Origin: Verrucomicrobiota bacterium JB023
GTDB lineage: Bacteria > Verrucomicrobiota > Verrucomicrobiia > Verrucomicrobiales > Akkermansiaceae
Length of the DNA: 64,000 nucleotides
Reading direction: 5' to 3'
Assembly (NCBI GenBank): GCA_030673895.1
Contig: JAUTCR010000035.1
Location: forward strand, 1-64,000
Shown: piece by piece, positions 9,846 through 18,439 of the stretch
How the letters are laid out: each line of letters starts with the position of its first letter
Numbering within the stretch: position 1 is the first letter of the stretch
Program-made: the position numbers and the translations under genes
The notes under the pieces: generated by a model
The model's input: only the letters and a program-made list of their open reading frames with translations
Told to the model about the DNA's origin: nothing
Databases searched by the model: none

Positions 9846-10900
9846 GCGTTTTCTCCTTCCTTGTTCTCGAGTCTGGCCTTGGAAAGCGCGATGGCGGCGT
9901 GAAGTTTTTTCTGGAGAAGTTCGCGGGGCGGCAGGGCGGTCAGGTATTCTGCGACGTGGATGCCGGACTGGTCGAGTTCGAGCAACTCGATTTGTTCCTC
10001 TTTCTTGCCCGCGCAAAGGATGAGGCCAAGCGGCGGATTCTCGCCGGGTTGTTGTTCGTGTTTGGCGAGCCAGCGGAGGTAGAGTTCCATCTGGCCTTTG
10101 TGCTCGGGTTTGAAGTCGCCGAGTTTGAGGTCGATGGCGATGAGGCGTTTCAGTCCGCGATGGTAGAAGAGGAGATCGAGATAGAAGTCGTCCGAGTCGA
10201 TGGGGATGCGGAACTGGCGGGCTTGGAAGGTGAAGCCTTGGCCAAGTTCGAGGAGGAAGGTTTCGAGCTCACGCAGGATGGCGTCTTCGAGGTCTTTTTC
10301 GAGGTAGCGGTCCCTGAGGCCGAGGAAATCGAGGATATAGGGATCGCGGAAGATGAGGTCGGGGGTGAGCTGGTCCTCGGCGCGGAGGTCGGCGAGTTCC
10401 GCTTTGGCGACTTCATCAGGCTTCTTCGAAATGGCGGTGCGCTCGAAGAGCATGGAGTCGATCTTTTTGCGCAGAGTGCGGACGCTCCAGCGTTCGACGC
10501 GGCACATCTCCGCGTAGAATTCCCGCTGGAGGTCGTCTTTGAGCGGAATGATTTCTTTGAAATGCGACCAGCCCAATTGTCGCGACAGTGTAGCAACAAT
10601 TTCCGCCTCATCGAACACCTCCGAGAATCTCACCATTCGAGTCAACGCCGAATAGCTGAATCCACGCCCAAAGTCGGTGGTCAATTCTTGCGACAGCGTA
10701 GCAAGAATCTCTTTTCCGTATTCTGCCCGCTGATTCTTAAGCACTTCCACCTGGATCCTTCTGCCGATGCGCCAGTAGAGCAGGGTCATCCCCGCATTGA
10801 CGGTGCGAGCGACTCCTTCGCGGGTCTGCTCGATCATGGAGCGCACGTCGGCGATGAGGCCGTCGTCGCTCTCGATGATCTGAAGGTCGTTGCTATCCAT
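9842..10900 (-). CDS. DUF1016/YhcG-type PDDEXK nuclease domain protein (copy 2)
   Basis: 352 aa; LDLLFYHRGLKRLIAIDLKLGDFKPEHKGQMELYLRWL plus EIVATLSRQLGWSHFKEIIPL. Confidence 0.9.
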   Translation of the reverse strand: MDSNDLQIIESDDGLIADVRSMIEQTREGVARTVNAGMTLLYWRIGRRIQVEVLKNQRAEYGKEILATLSQELTTDFGRGFSYSALTRMVRFSEVFDEAEIVATLSRQLGWSHFKEIIPLKDDLQREFYAEMCRVERWSVRTLRKKIDSMLFERTAISKKPDEVAKAELADLRAEDQLTPDLIFRDPYILDFLGLRDRYLEKDLEDAILRELETFLLELGQGFTFQARQFRIPIDSDDFYLDLLFYHRGLKRLIAIDLKLGDFKPEHKGQMELYLRWLAKHEQQPGENPPLGLILCAGKKEEQIELLELDQSGIHVAEYLTALPPRELLQKKLHAAIALSKARLENKEGENA

Positions 10901-10954
10901 GTGAGTGGTTCATTAAATTTCAGGCTACTATTCTTAAATAGGGGCATTTCTGAT

Positions 10955-13252
10955 TTAAATTTTGCTACATTGGGCGAAATCGAGGATGCGTTCGAGGAGG
11001 CCTTCGGTTTCCTTCTCCAAGTCGCGGATTTCTTGCACGACTTCGTCGAGGTCGCGCAGCGGTTGGTGGACGTAGAAGTATTTGTTGAAGGAAATTTCGT
11101 AGCCAATGACGGTCTTGCTGTGGTCGATCCAGGCGTCTGGGATGTGGGGGAGGACCTCTTTTTCGAAGTAGGCTCCCACCTTCGCCGAGGCTTCGGCGGG
11201 CAAGTCGCTGCCCATGTAATTCATGGGGACGTTTTCGGTGTCGCGGAGTTCGCTGTCGGCCTCGTAGCCGTCCTTGGTGGTCACGGGTTCAGCCTCTGGG
11301 TCGCGCCAGGAGACGGCTTCGAGGATGGCCTTGAGCTGGGGGGCGCTGAGTTTGAGCTTCAGTTCCTTGAGGGCGGCTTTGACGTCCTTTTGGAACTGGT
11401 TGAAGTCGTGCGAGAGGTCGTCGCCGAGGTGTTGGTGGAGTTGTTTGGCGGCTTGGAGAAGTTCGCGCTTGGCGGTCCAGAACTTGGAATCGAGCAGCTT
11501 CTTTTTGTCGGCGGCTTTGCGGTCGATTTCTTCTTTCTCAAGCCAGTCGTCGAGGGCGTCCTTTTGTTCCTTGGCGCTGAGGAAGTCGGGTTCGTAGACT
11601 TGTTCGCCCCATTGCTCGAACATCCATTGCATTTCCTCGGCGAGGCGTTTGTCGAAGCGGAGGGATTCGATGCGTTCGGCGGTGAATTGAGCGGATTTGC
11701 GAAGGGGGCGTTCGACGGTGATCTTCCAGTAGCCGAAGTCGCGGTTGTCGAAGACCTGGGATTTGAGCCCGTCGACTGCTTCCTTGCCGGTGTCGACGAG
11801 ATCGAGGTAGGCGCGGGTGATCTGCGCGATGTGCGCGGGGGTGAAGGCGCAGTTCTTCTCACCGAGGTTTTTGCGAAGCTTTTCGTAGAGCTGGGAGGCG
11901 TCGATGAGCTGGACCTTGCCACGGCGGGCCTCGGGTTTGTGATTGCTAAGGACCCAGATGTAGGTGGTGATGCCGGTGTTGTAGAAGATGTTGTTGGGCA
12001 GCTGGATGATGGCCTCGAGGAGGTCGTTCTCGATGAGGTATTGGCGGATGTTGCTGGCACCGCCGCCGGCATTGCCAGTGAAGAGGGCGGAGCCGTTGTG
12101 GACGGTGGCGATGCGGCTGCCGAGGGGGGCGTCCTGGAGGCGTTTCATTTTGCTGACCATCTCCATGAGGAAGAGGAGCTGGCCATCATCGACGGCGGGG
12201 GCGGCGGAGACCGTTTGCATCCGGCCTTGAGCATCGGGGAGTTGGACTTCGAAGCGGGGGTCGATGATTTCGGTTTTGGAGCCCTTTTTCTCGAGAATCT
12301 GGCCCTGGTCGGTTTTCCAGCTCTTTCCATAGGGAGGATTGGAGAGCATGAAGTCGAAGCGGAGGCTGGAGAACTCGTCGGTGGCGAGGGTGGAGCCGAA
12401 CTTGATGTTCTCGGGGTCGTTGCCCTTGATGAGCATGTCGGACTTGCAGATGGCGTAGGTCTCGGGGTTGACCTCTTTCCCGTAAAGGTAGGTGGCGGCG
12501 GTGGACTGGATTGGGCCATCGGGGAGCTTGATGTAGTCCTGGGCCTCGGTGAGCATGCCGCCGGAGCCGCAGGCGGGGTCGTAGATGGTGATGACGGGCG
12601 GGAGCTGGTCCTTCACGGGCTCGATGAGGAGGTGGACCATGAGCTGGATGACCTCGCGCGGGGTGAAGTGCTCGCCGGCTTCTTCGTTGTTCTCCTCGTT
12701 GAACTTGCGGATGAGTTCCTCAAAGACATAGCCCATGCCGAGGTTGGTGAGGCCGGGGAGCTTGCGGCCGTCGGGGCCCTCGACGTCGTGATGGGAGAGG
12801 TTGATGGTGGGGGCGACGAATTTCTCGATGACGCCATGGAGGGCGTCGGCCACCGCCATCTTGCGGATCTGATTGCGGAGATCGAATTTCTCGATGATTT
12901 CCGCGACGTTGGGGCTGAAGGCGTCGAGGTATTGATTGAAGTTCGCCTCGAGCTGGGAGGGGTTGCCGAGGAGTTTCTTGAGGGTGAATTGAGAGGTGTT
13001 GTAGAAGACTTGGCCAGAGGCGTCGCGAAGGCCATCGGGGTCGAGAACGGCCATGCCCGCTTCTTCTTTCTGGAATTTCACTTCAGCAAGAACGGCGTCC
13101 TTGGTGTCCTCCAACAGGCAGTCGATGCGTCGGAGGACGAACATGGGGAGGATAACGTCGCGGTATTTCCCTCGAACAAAGACATCCCGCAGGCAGTCGT
13201 CCGCGATGGACCAGATGAAAGAGACAATCTTGTTATGCGTTGCGTGATCCAT
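10955..13252 (-). CDS. hsdM: Type I restriction-modification DNA methyltransferase subunit M (HsdM)
   Basis: 765 aa; EHFTPREVIQLMVHLL, DPACGSGGMLTEA, FMLSNPPYGKSWK. Confidence 0.95.
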   Translation of the reverse strand: MDHATHNKIVSFIWSIADDCLRDVFVRGKYRDVILPMFVLRRIDCLLEDTKDAVLAEVKFQKEEAGMAVLDPDGLRDASGQVFYNTSQFTLKKLLGNPSQLEANFNQYLDAFSPNVAEIIEKFDLRNQIRKMAVADALHGVIEKFVAPTINLSHHDVEGPDGRKLPGLTNLGMGYVFEELIRKFNEENNEEAGEHFTPREVIQLMVHLLIEPVKDQLPPVITIYDPACGSGGMLTEAQDYIKLPDGPIQSTAATYLYGKEVNPETYAICKSDMLIKGNDPENIKFGSTLATDEFSSLRFDFMLSNPPYGKSWKTDQGQILEKKGSKTEIIDPRFEVQLPDAQGRMQTVSAAPAVDDGQLLFLMEMVSKMKRLQDAPLGSRIATVHNGSALFTGNAGGGASNIRQYLIENDLLEAIIQLPNNIFYNTGITTYIWVLSNHKPEARRGKVQLIDASQLYEKLRKNLGEKNCAFTPAHIAQITRAYLDLVDTGKEAVDGLKSQVFDNRDFGYWKITVERPLRKSAQFTAERIESLRFDKRLAEEMQWMFEQWGEQVYEPDFLSAKEQKDALDDWLEKEEIDRKAADKKKLLDSKFWTAKRELLQAAKQLHQHLGDDLSHDFNQFQKDVKAALKELKLKLSAPQLKAILEAVSWRDPEAEPVTTKDGYEADSELRDTENVPMNYMGSDLPAEASAKVGAYFEKEVLPHIPDAWIDHSKTVIGYEISFNKYFYVHQPLRDLDEVVQEIRDLEKETEGLLERILDFAQCSKI

Positions 13253-13370
13253 TGAGGTCCAAAATTTGTATGAACTCTCTGGTTAGATAAAAGCAAGGAA
13301 TCGGAGAAATATGGGGATTGAGGACGTTTTGGGAGGCCAATGGGTGCAGCTGAAAGCCATGAATTGGCTG

Positions 13371-13423
13371 TCCAAATGCTCCAGCATGCTGGTGAGGCGG
13401 CAGGCGAAGCCGGAGGCGGTAGT
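13371..13423 (-). pseudogene. Relic of the 3' end of the Lhr-like helicase gene
   Basis: 53 bp matching 14968-15020 at 46/53 positions by hand alignment; encodes TTASGFACRLTSMLEHLD versus TTATDFASRLARMLEHLE at the intact gene's C-terminus. Confidence 0.75.
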
Positions 13424-13467
13424 CTTTCTTACGGGCCTTGTCTATCTTGTTGCGCATTCATCACTTC

Positions 13468-14559
13468 TCATTTCCCCAGAATTTCGAGAAGTCGGTGGTT
13501 GATGAAGAGGAGTTCGTTGCCGTATTTGACGGGGGTGACAAATCCGATTTCGGCGAGTTCGTGGAGGTAGCGGGAGGCGGTAGCCCGTTTGGCGAGTCCG
13601 GCGTCCTGAACGAATTTGATTTTGCAATAGGGGCGGTAAAAGAGGAGTTCAATGAGTTCCTTGGAATAGGTGGGACGGGAGAGTCGCTCCTTGCCCGTTT
13701 CGCAGAGTTCGTCAAAGAGGCTGGAGATGGCGCGGATTTTTTCAGAGGTGTCGTTGGCTGTTTGTTCGATGCCGTTGAGCATGTAGAGGAGCCAGTTTTC
13801 CCAGCTTTCGGTCTCCGTGACCTGGCGCAGATGCTGGTAGTAGTCGGCCTTGTGCTCGATGATGTAGCGACTGAGGAAGAGCACGGGTTGTTCGAGAAGA
13901 CCGGTGACGAGGAGGTAGAGGATGATGAGGATCCGGCCGGTACGGCCATTGCCGTCGTAAAAGGGGTGAATGGCCTCAAATTGGTAATGGGCGAGGGCGA
14001 CCCGGATGAGGGGATCGAGGTCGCCGGGGGGCTCGTTGAGAAATCGTTCGAGGTCGGCGAGCTTGGCTCGGATGAGGTCCTCTCCTTCGGGGGGAGTGTA
14101 GAAAATTTGGCCGGTGGTTGGATTCTTGATTTGAGTGCCGGGCTGGGAGCGAATTGCGGCCTCGTTTTGCTTGAGAACCTGGACGATTTCGATGAAGAGG
14201 TTGGTCGTCAAGAGGGGGCTATTGGAGAGCTTTGCCGCCGCCGACCAGAGGGCTTCGTTGTAGTGGAGGACTTCCTTGGCGTGGGGGGAGAGGCCGAGAG
14301 TTTCCATGCTGAGGCCCCGATAAAGCTCGTCGTTGGTCGTGACGATGTTCTCAATCTCGGAGCTGGCCTTGGCTTCCTGCAGAGCGATGGTGCTGGTGAG
14401 AATGCTGGGATTGGGAAGAGTGCGGGTGCGGCCCTTGAGCTCGGCAAGAGCCCGGGCGGCTCGGGTGACAGCTTTGAGGACGGGAACGCTTTCCAAGTCT
14501 GCAGCCGGAGGAAGTGCCGGGAGATCGTTGTAAGGCTTTTCTCGGGAGAAATTACTCAT
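13468..14559 (-). CDS. Fic/DOC family protein with C-terminal winged helix
   Basis: HPFYDGNGRTGRILIILYL Fic motif; N-terminal SSEIEN fits the inhibitory (S/T)xxxE(G/N) motif; C-terminal wHTH ELIELLFYRPYCKIKFVQDAGLAKRATASRYLHELAEIGFV. Start chosen at MSNFSREKP (14559). Confidence 0.93.
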   Translation of the reverse strand: MSNFSREKPYNDLPALPPAADLESVPVLKAVTRAARALAELKGRTRTLPNPSILTSTIALQEAKASSEIENIVTTNDELYRGLSMETLGLSPHAKEVLHYNEALWSAAAKLSNSPLLTTNLFIEIVQVLKQNEAAIRSQPGTQIKNPTTGQIFYTPPEGEDLIRAKLADLERFLNEPPGDLDPLIRVALAHYQFEAIHPFYDGNGRTGRILIILYLLVTGLLEQPVLFLSRYIIEHKADYYQHLRQVTETESWENWLLYMLNGIEQTANDTSEKIRAISSLFDELCETGKERLSRPTYSKELIELLFYRPYCKIKFVQDAGLAKRATASRYLHELAEIGFVTPVKYGNELLFINHRLLEILGK

Positions 14560-14571
14560 GACTGGCAGGAG

Positions 14572-14762
14572 TGTTCGTTTTTTGAAAAGAAATGAACATG
14601 GAAGACCGGAAATCGGTTTTCGTGTGCAAAGAGTGAACACGGATGATGAGTAATGTTCAAGAAATTGATTTTTTTGAACAAAGGTTGAGCGAATTTTAAA
14701 CCTTTGTGCAGAAAATGAACACAGTCCGGGAAGTCTGTTCAAAAAATTTCAATTTATGAACA
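14572..14762. repeat. Phased TGTTCA/TGAACA array upstream of fic
   Basis: TGAACA at 14593, 14634, 14675, 14716, 14757 (exactly 41 bp apart); TGTTC(A/G) at 14572, 14654, 14736 (82 bp apart); TGTGCA at 14623 and 14705 (82 bp apart). Confidence 0.85.
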
Positions 14763-14958
14763 GAGCTTGAGAACGAGACCGTGCGTCATTGCCGATTGTG
14801 GCAGGAATAAGGACGGGTGCGGCGTCCTTGCTCATCAGATAGGTCATTTTGGGAGAAAAAATCTCGGCGAGACTTGGTCTTCTGTCGATGAGTCAAATCG
14901 AGAGCGGTGTCGGCAAGGGGGTGTTTGCCTGGGATAGGTTCTTTTTGTGAAATGCTTT

Positions 14959-17628
14959 TTAACCTTCCAAGTGCTCCAGCATGCGGGCGAGGCGGGAGGC
15001 GAAGTCGGTGGCGGTGGTGTTGGCCTGGAGGCGGTCGGCCCAGAGGGGGAAGGCGAAGGGGGTGAGGCGCTTCGTTTGAATGAGGTGGATGGGGAGGTCG
15101 GAGAGGGTGATGAGGACGGATTGAAGGCGGGTGAGCTCGAGTTGTTTCTCCAGGATTTCGCGGCGGGCTTGTTCGAGGAGGAGGTTGTCGGGGTCGTAGT
15201 TACTAAAGACGTCGTAGAGGAGAGAGGCGGAGGTTTGGAGCTCGCGGGAGGTCTTGCGCTTGCCGGGAAAATTCTCGACGACAAGTCCGGCGATGCGGGC
15301 GATGTCACGGAATTGGCGGCGGGCGAGCTCGGTGGCGTTTAGGGCGGCGAGGAGGTCGTCGACGAGGTTCTCGGTGGTGAAGAGGGCGCGCCAGGCGGCT
15401 TCGTCGGTAGGGAGTGGGTCGGGGGAGGAGAGGGAGAACCCGTAATCGTTTTGCGTGGCTTGGACGGTTTGGCCTGCGTTGTTGGTGAGGCGGGAGGCGG
15501 CGAGAGCGCCGAGGCCTTCGTTGGCGAGGCGTCCGGCTAGGGTGAAGACGAAGGCGTGGTGCTGGAAGGGGTCAGCGCTGGCACGGGGAGCGGACTTGGA
15601 GGTGCTGGGCTGGCGAACGGTCTCGGCCTCGATGGTGGTGAGCTCAATGAGGAGGCTGGTGTCCTCAGGGAGTCGAGAGGTTTTCGACTGAGTTTCTAGT
15701 AGGGGGAGGAGGAGCTTGGTCTCGGGTTGATCGTCAGCAGGCTGATGAAGGCGATGGGCGATGGAGTGGATGAGTTCGGAGGAGAGGGACATCTTGGCTC
15801 CGGTCCAGGTGGCGATGTTGCCTTTGTTCTTCTTCGTGGCGGCTTTGACTTGGGCGACACTGGCGCGAAGGCGGACAAGCTCGAGACGACGACCGGCGAA
15901 GATGAATTGTTGCCCGGGCTTGAAGCGGGAGACGAAGCCTTCTTCGACGGTGCCGAGGACCTTGCCGTTACTCATCTTGACGGTGATGTTTTGGTCGGAG
16001 GTGATGGTGCCGATCGACATGCGATGAAGTTGAATCTTGCGCGGGTCGGTGACGGCGAGTTTGCCGTCGGCTTGTTCTTCGGCCTTGCGGTAGCCGGGGT
16101 AGGCTTTGAGGGCGTTGCCTCCATGAGTGATGAAGCCGAGGGCCCATTGCCATTCTTCATCTGTTAGTTTCTGATAGGCGTGGGTGGTGCGGATTTCGGC
16201 AAGGAGATCCTCGGGATCGGAGGGCTCGGAGATGAGGAGGGTGACGAGATGCTGGACGAGGAGGTCGAGGGGCTTGGAGAGCGGTTGGCGGGATTCGATT
16301 TGGTAGTCGGGGTGGCTTGTCGGACCGTTCGTGTTCTCGATTCGGGGAGCTTCCGGACGTTGCGGACGCCTCGGCGAGGCGTCTCTACCGGTGGCTTGGA
16401 TGGCGTCGCGGGCAGCGGCGAACTCGAGGAGTTCGAGGGCATTGGTGGGGACGCAGATGAGGCGGGAGGTTTGGCCGGGGGCGTGGCCGGAGCGGCCGGC
16501 GCGCTGGAGGAGGCGGGCGATTCCTTTGGGGGAGCCGACTTGGATGACGAGGTCAACGGGGGAGAAATCGACGCCGAGGTCGAGGGAGGAGGTGCAGACG
16601 ACGCATTTGAGGGAGCCTGCGGCGAGACCTTGCTCGACGCGGGTGCGTTCTTCTCGCTCGAGGGAGCCGTGGTGCATGGCGAGGGTGTCAGCCCACTCGG
16701 GCCGGAGGGCGGTGAGTTCCTGGAACCAGATTTCGGTTTGAGAACGGGTGTTGGTGAAGAGAAGGGTCGAGTTGTGTGCGTCGATTTGTTTGGCGACTTG
16801 GCGAGCGAGGCGGGTTCCGATGTGGCCCGCCCAAGGGAATCGTTCGATGGAGCGGGGAAGGAGGGTGGTGATACGGAGGGATTTTTGTTCGTGGGAGTGG
16901 ATGAGGGTGGGGGAGGAGTTTGCAGGGGGCGAGTGTTCAGATTGGCGGTCTTGGGCTTCGCGGATGCCTCGGGGAGGCATCCCTACCGAGGTGTCTGTCG
17001 GGGTGAGGACGCGGGCGGCTTCTTCGAGGTTGCCAAGGGTGGCGGAGAGGGCCCAGGTGCGAAGCGCGGAGGCGTATCGGCGGAGGCGGGCGAGGCCGAG
17101 TTCGGTCTGGACGCCGCGCTTGGTGCCAATCAGCTCGTGCCACTCATCAATGACGATGCATTGTAGGTTGGCGAAGTAACTACGAGAGTCTTCGTAGGTG
17201 AGGAGAAGGGAGAGGGATTCGGGCGTGGTGACGAGGGTGAAGGGGGGCTTCTCTCGGATTCGCTTTTTCCGGTAGCCGGAAGTGTCGCCAGTGCGGGATT
17301 CGACGGTGAGCTGAGGAGCCAAGTCGGTGAGAGGCTCTCGCAGGGACTCAACGGTGTCATTGGCGAGGGCTCGAAGGGGAGTGAGCCAGAGAACGCGCAG
17401 CTGGCCGGGTGGAGGCGTTTGGTTAACCGCGTTAGCCACCGGGCCGAGATAGGCGGCAAGGGTCTTGCCCAAGCCGGTCGGGGCGTGGATGAGCCCGCTC
17501 TTCCCCTCCTGATAAGCGTTCCAGGCTTCAAGCTGGAAATCAAAGGGGGTCCAGTTGCGTTTGGAGAAAAAGGGCTGGAGGATGGCGTTCAGGTGGAAGG
17601 AATGAACTACAAGTTGCGGGTGGTGCAA
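14959..17628 (-). CDS. Lhr-like / ligase-associated DEXH box helicase
   Basis: 889 aa; HAPTGLGKTLAAYLGP, IDEWHELIGTKRG, GSPKGIARLLQRAGRSGHAPG and an Lhr-type C-terminal region. Confidence 0.9.
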   Translation of the reverse strand: MHHPQLVVHSFHLNAILQPFFSKRNWTPFDFQLEAWNAYQEGKSGLIHAPTGLGKTLAAYLGPVANAVNQTPPPGQLRVLWLTPLRALANDTVESLREPLTDLAPQLTVESRTGDTSGYRKKRIREKPPFTLVTTPESLSLLLTYEDSRSYFANLQCIVIDEWHELIGTKRGVQTELGLARLRRYASALRTWALSATLGNLEEAARVLTPTDTSVGMPPRGIREAQDRQSEHSPPANSSPTLIHSHEQKSLRITTLLPRSIERFPWAGHIGTRLARQVAKQIDAHNSTLLFTNTRSQTEIWFQELTALRPEWADTLAMHHGSLEREERTRVEQGLAAGSLKCVVCTSSLDLGVDFSPVDLVIQVGSPKGIARLLQRAGRSGHAPGQTSRLICVPTNALELLEFAAARDAIQATGRDASPRRPQRPEAPRIENTNGPTSHPDYQIESRQPLSKPLDLLVQHLVTLLISEPSDPEDLLAEIRTTHAYQKLTDEEWQWALGFITHGGNALKAYPGYRKAEEQADGKLAVTDPRKIQLHRMSIGTITSDQNITVKMSNGKVLGTVEEGFVSRFKPGQQFIFAGRRLELVRLRASVAQVKAATKKNKGNIATWTGAKMSLSSELIHSIAHRLHQPADDQPETKLLLPLLETQSKTSRLPEDTSLLIELTTIEAETVRQPSTSKSAPRASADPFQHHAFVFTLAGRLANEGLGALAASRLTNNAGQTVQATQNDYGFSLSSPDPLPTDEAAWRALFTTENLVDDLLAALNATELARRQFRDIARIAGLVVENFPGKRKTSRELQTSASLLYDVFSNYDPDNLLLEQARREILEKQLELTRLQSVLITLSDLPIHLIQTKRLTPFAFPLWADRLQANTTATDFASRLARMLEHLEG
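16362..16389. repeat. Intragenic REP-like palindromic element, copy 1
   Basis: GACGCCTCG-G-CGAGGCGTC (16365-16383) followed by TCTACCG; in frame in the helicase gene. Confidence 0.75.
16961..16988. repeat. Intragenic REP-like palindromic element, copy 2
   Basis: GGATGCCTC-GGG-GAGGCATCC (16962-16982) followed by CTACCG; shares CGGAYGCCTCGGSGAGGCRTCYCTACCG with copy 1. Confidence 0.75.
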
Positions 17629-17747
17629 TGACTTGTCTGCGTGTTCGTCTTGCGAGTGAGGAGGCGGTGGCTGGCGATTCTTCCTTTGTGAAGGAGGTTT
17701 TCGCGATTTTGGGCTGAGTTTGCTGAATCGGAAGGCAAGATGCCCAG

Positions 17748-18428
17748 GTGATTGATATTCCCCTCTGGAGGCTGTCCTTGATGCTAATTCCGCTCGCGAT
17801 AGTGGGCTTGGTGATGTGGAAGTGGTCGGGTGGAGTGGCTGACTTGCTCATCTCTACCGGGCGGATGGTGGTGCAGCTTTTGGCGGTTGGCTATTTCCTG
17901 GTCTTCCTCTTCGAGAGCGAGGCGTGGTGGCTGCACTTTTTGGTCGTTCTCTTCATGGTCGGCGTTAGTGCGGCGATTGCGATTCGGACGGTTAAGAGCG
18001 ACCGGCTGCCGGCTTATCGGGACGCGTTGCTGTCGATTGGTCTGGGAGGGGGAGGGGTGTTTACCCTGGTTCTCTTCGCGGTCCTGGGGATGAGGAGCTT
18101 CGAGGCCCGTTATGCGATTCCCATCGCGGGAATGATTTTTGCCAATGCGATGACGGCGGTGACGCTCGCGGCGGAAAGATTTGAGGCCGAGAAGGCGAAT
18201 GGCAAGGCGGGAGAGAATGCGCGGGTGGTCGCTTGGAATGCTTCTCTCATTCCTCAAATCAATTCTTTCCTCGCGGTGGGGCTGGTCTCCTTACCGGGGA
18301 TGATGACGGGGCAGATCCTGGCGGGCGCTTCACCGCTGGATGCGGTGCGTTACCAGATCATGGTGATGGCCATGGTCATGGGCTCGGCGGGTATCTCCGT
18401 CTTCATTTTCCTGCGGAAGCGGAGCTGA
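17748..18428 (+). CDS. FetB/YbbM (UPF0014)-like ABC transporter permease
   Basis: Polytopic; GRMVVQLLAVGYFLVFLF, SLPGMMTGQILAGASPLDAVRYQIMVM. Confidence 0.8.
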   Translation: MIDIPLWRLSLMLIPLAIVGLVMWKWSGGVADLLISTGRMVVQLLAVGYFLVFLFESEAWWLHFLVVLFMVGVSAAIAIRTVKSDRLPAYRDALLSIGLGGGGVFTLVLFAVLGMRSFEARYAIPIAGMIFANAMTAVTLAAERFEAEKANGKAGENARVVAWNASLIPQINSFLAVGLVSLPGMMTGQILAGASPLDAVRYQIMVMAMVMGSAGISVFIFLRKRS

Positions 18429-18439
18429 ACAGTGCTTAG

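Noticed and set aside
9899-13255. 1118-aa + strand ORF
   Set aside because: Antisense to hsdM and part of the DUF1016 copy 2 gene; Val/Glu/Gly-rich shadow translation of a GC-biased gene.
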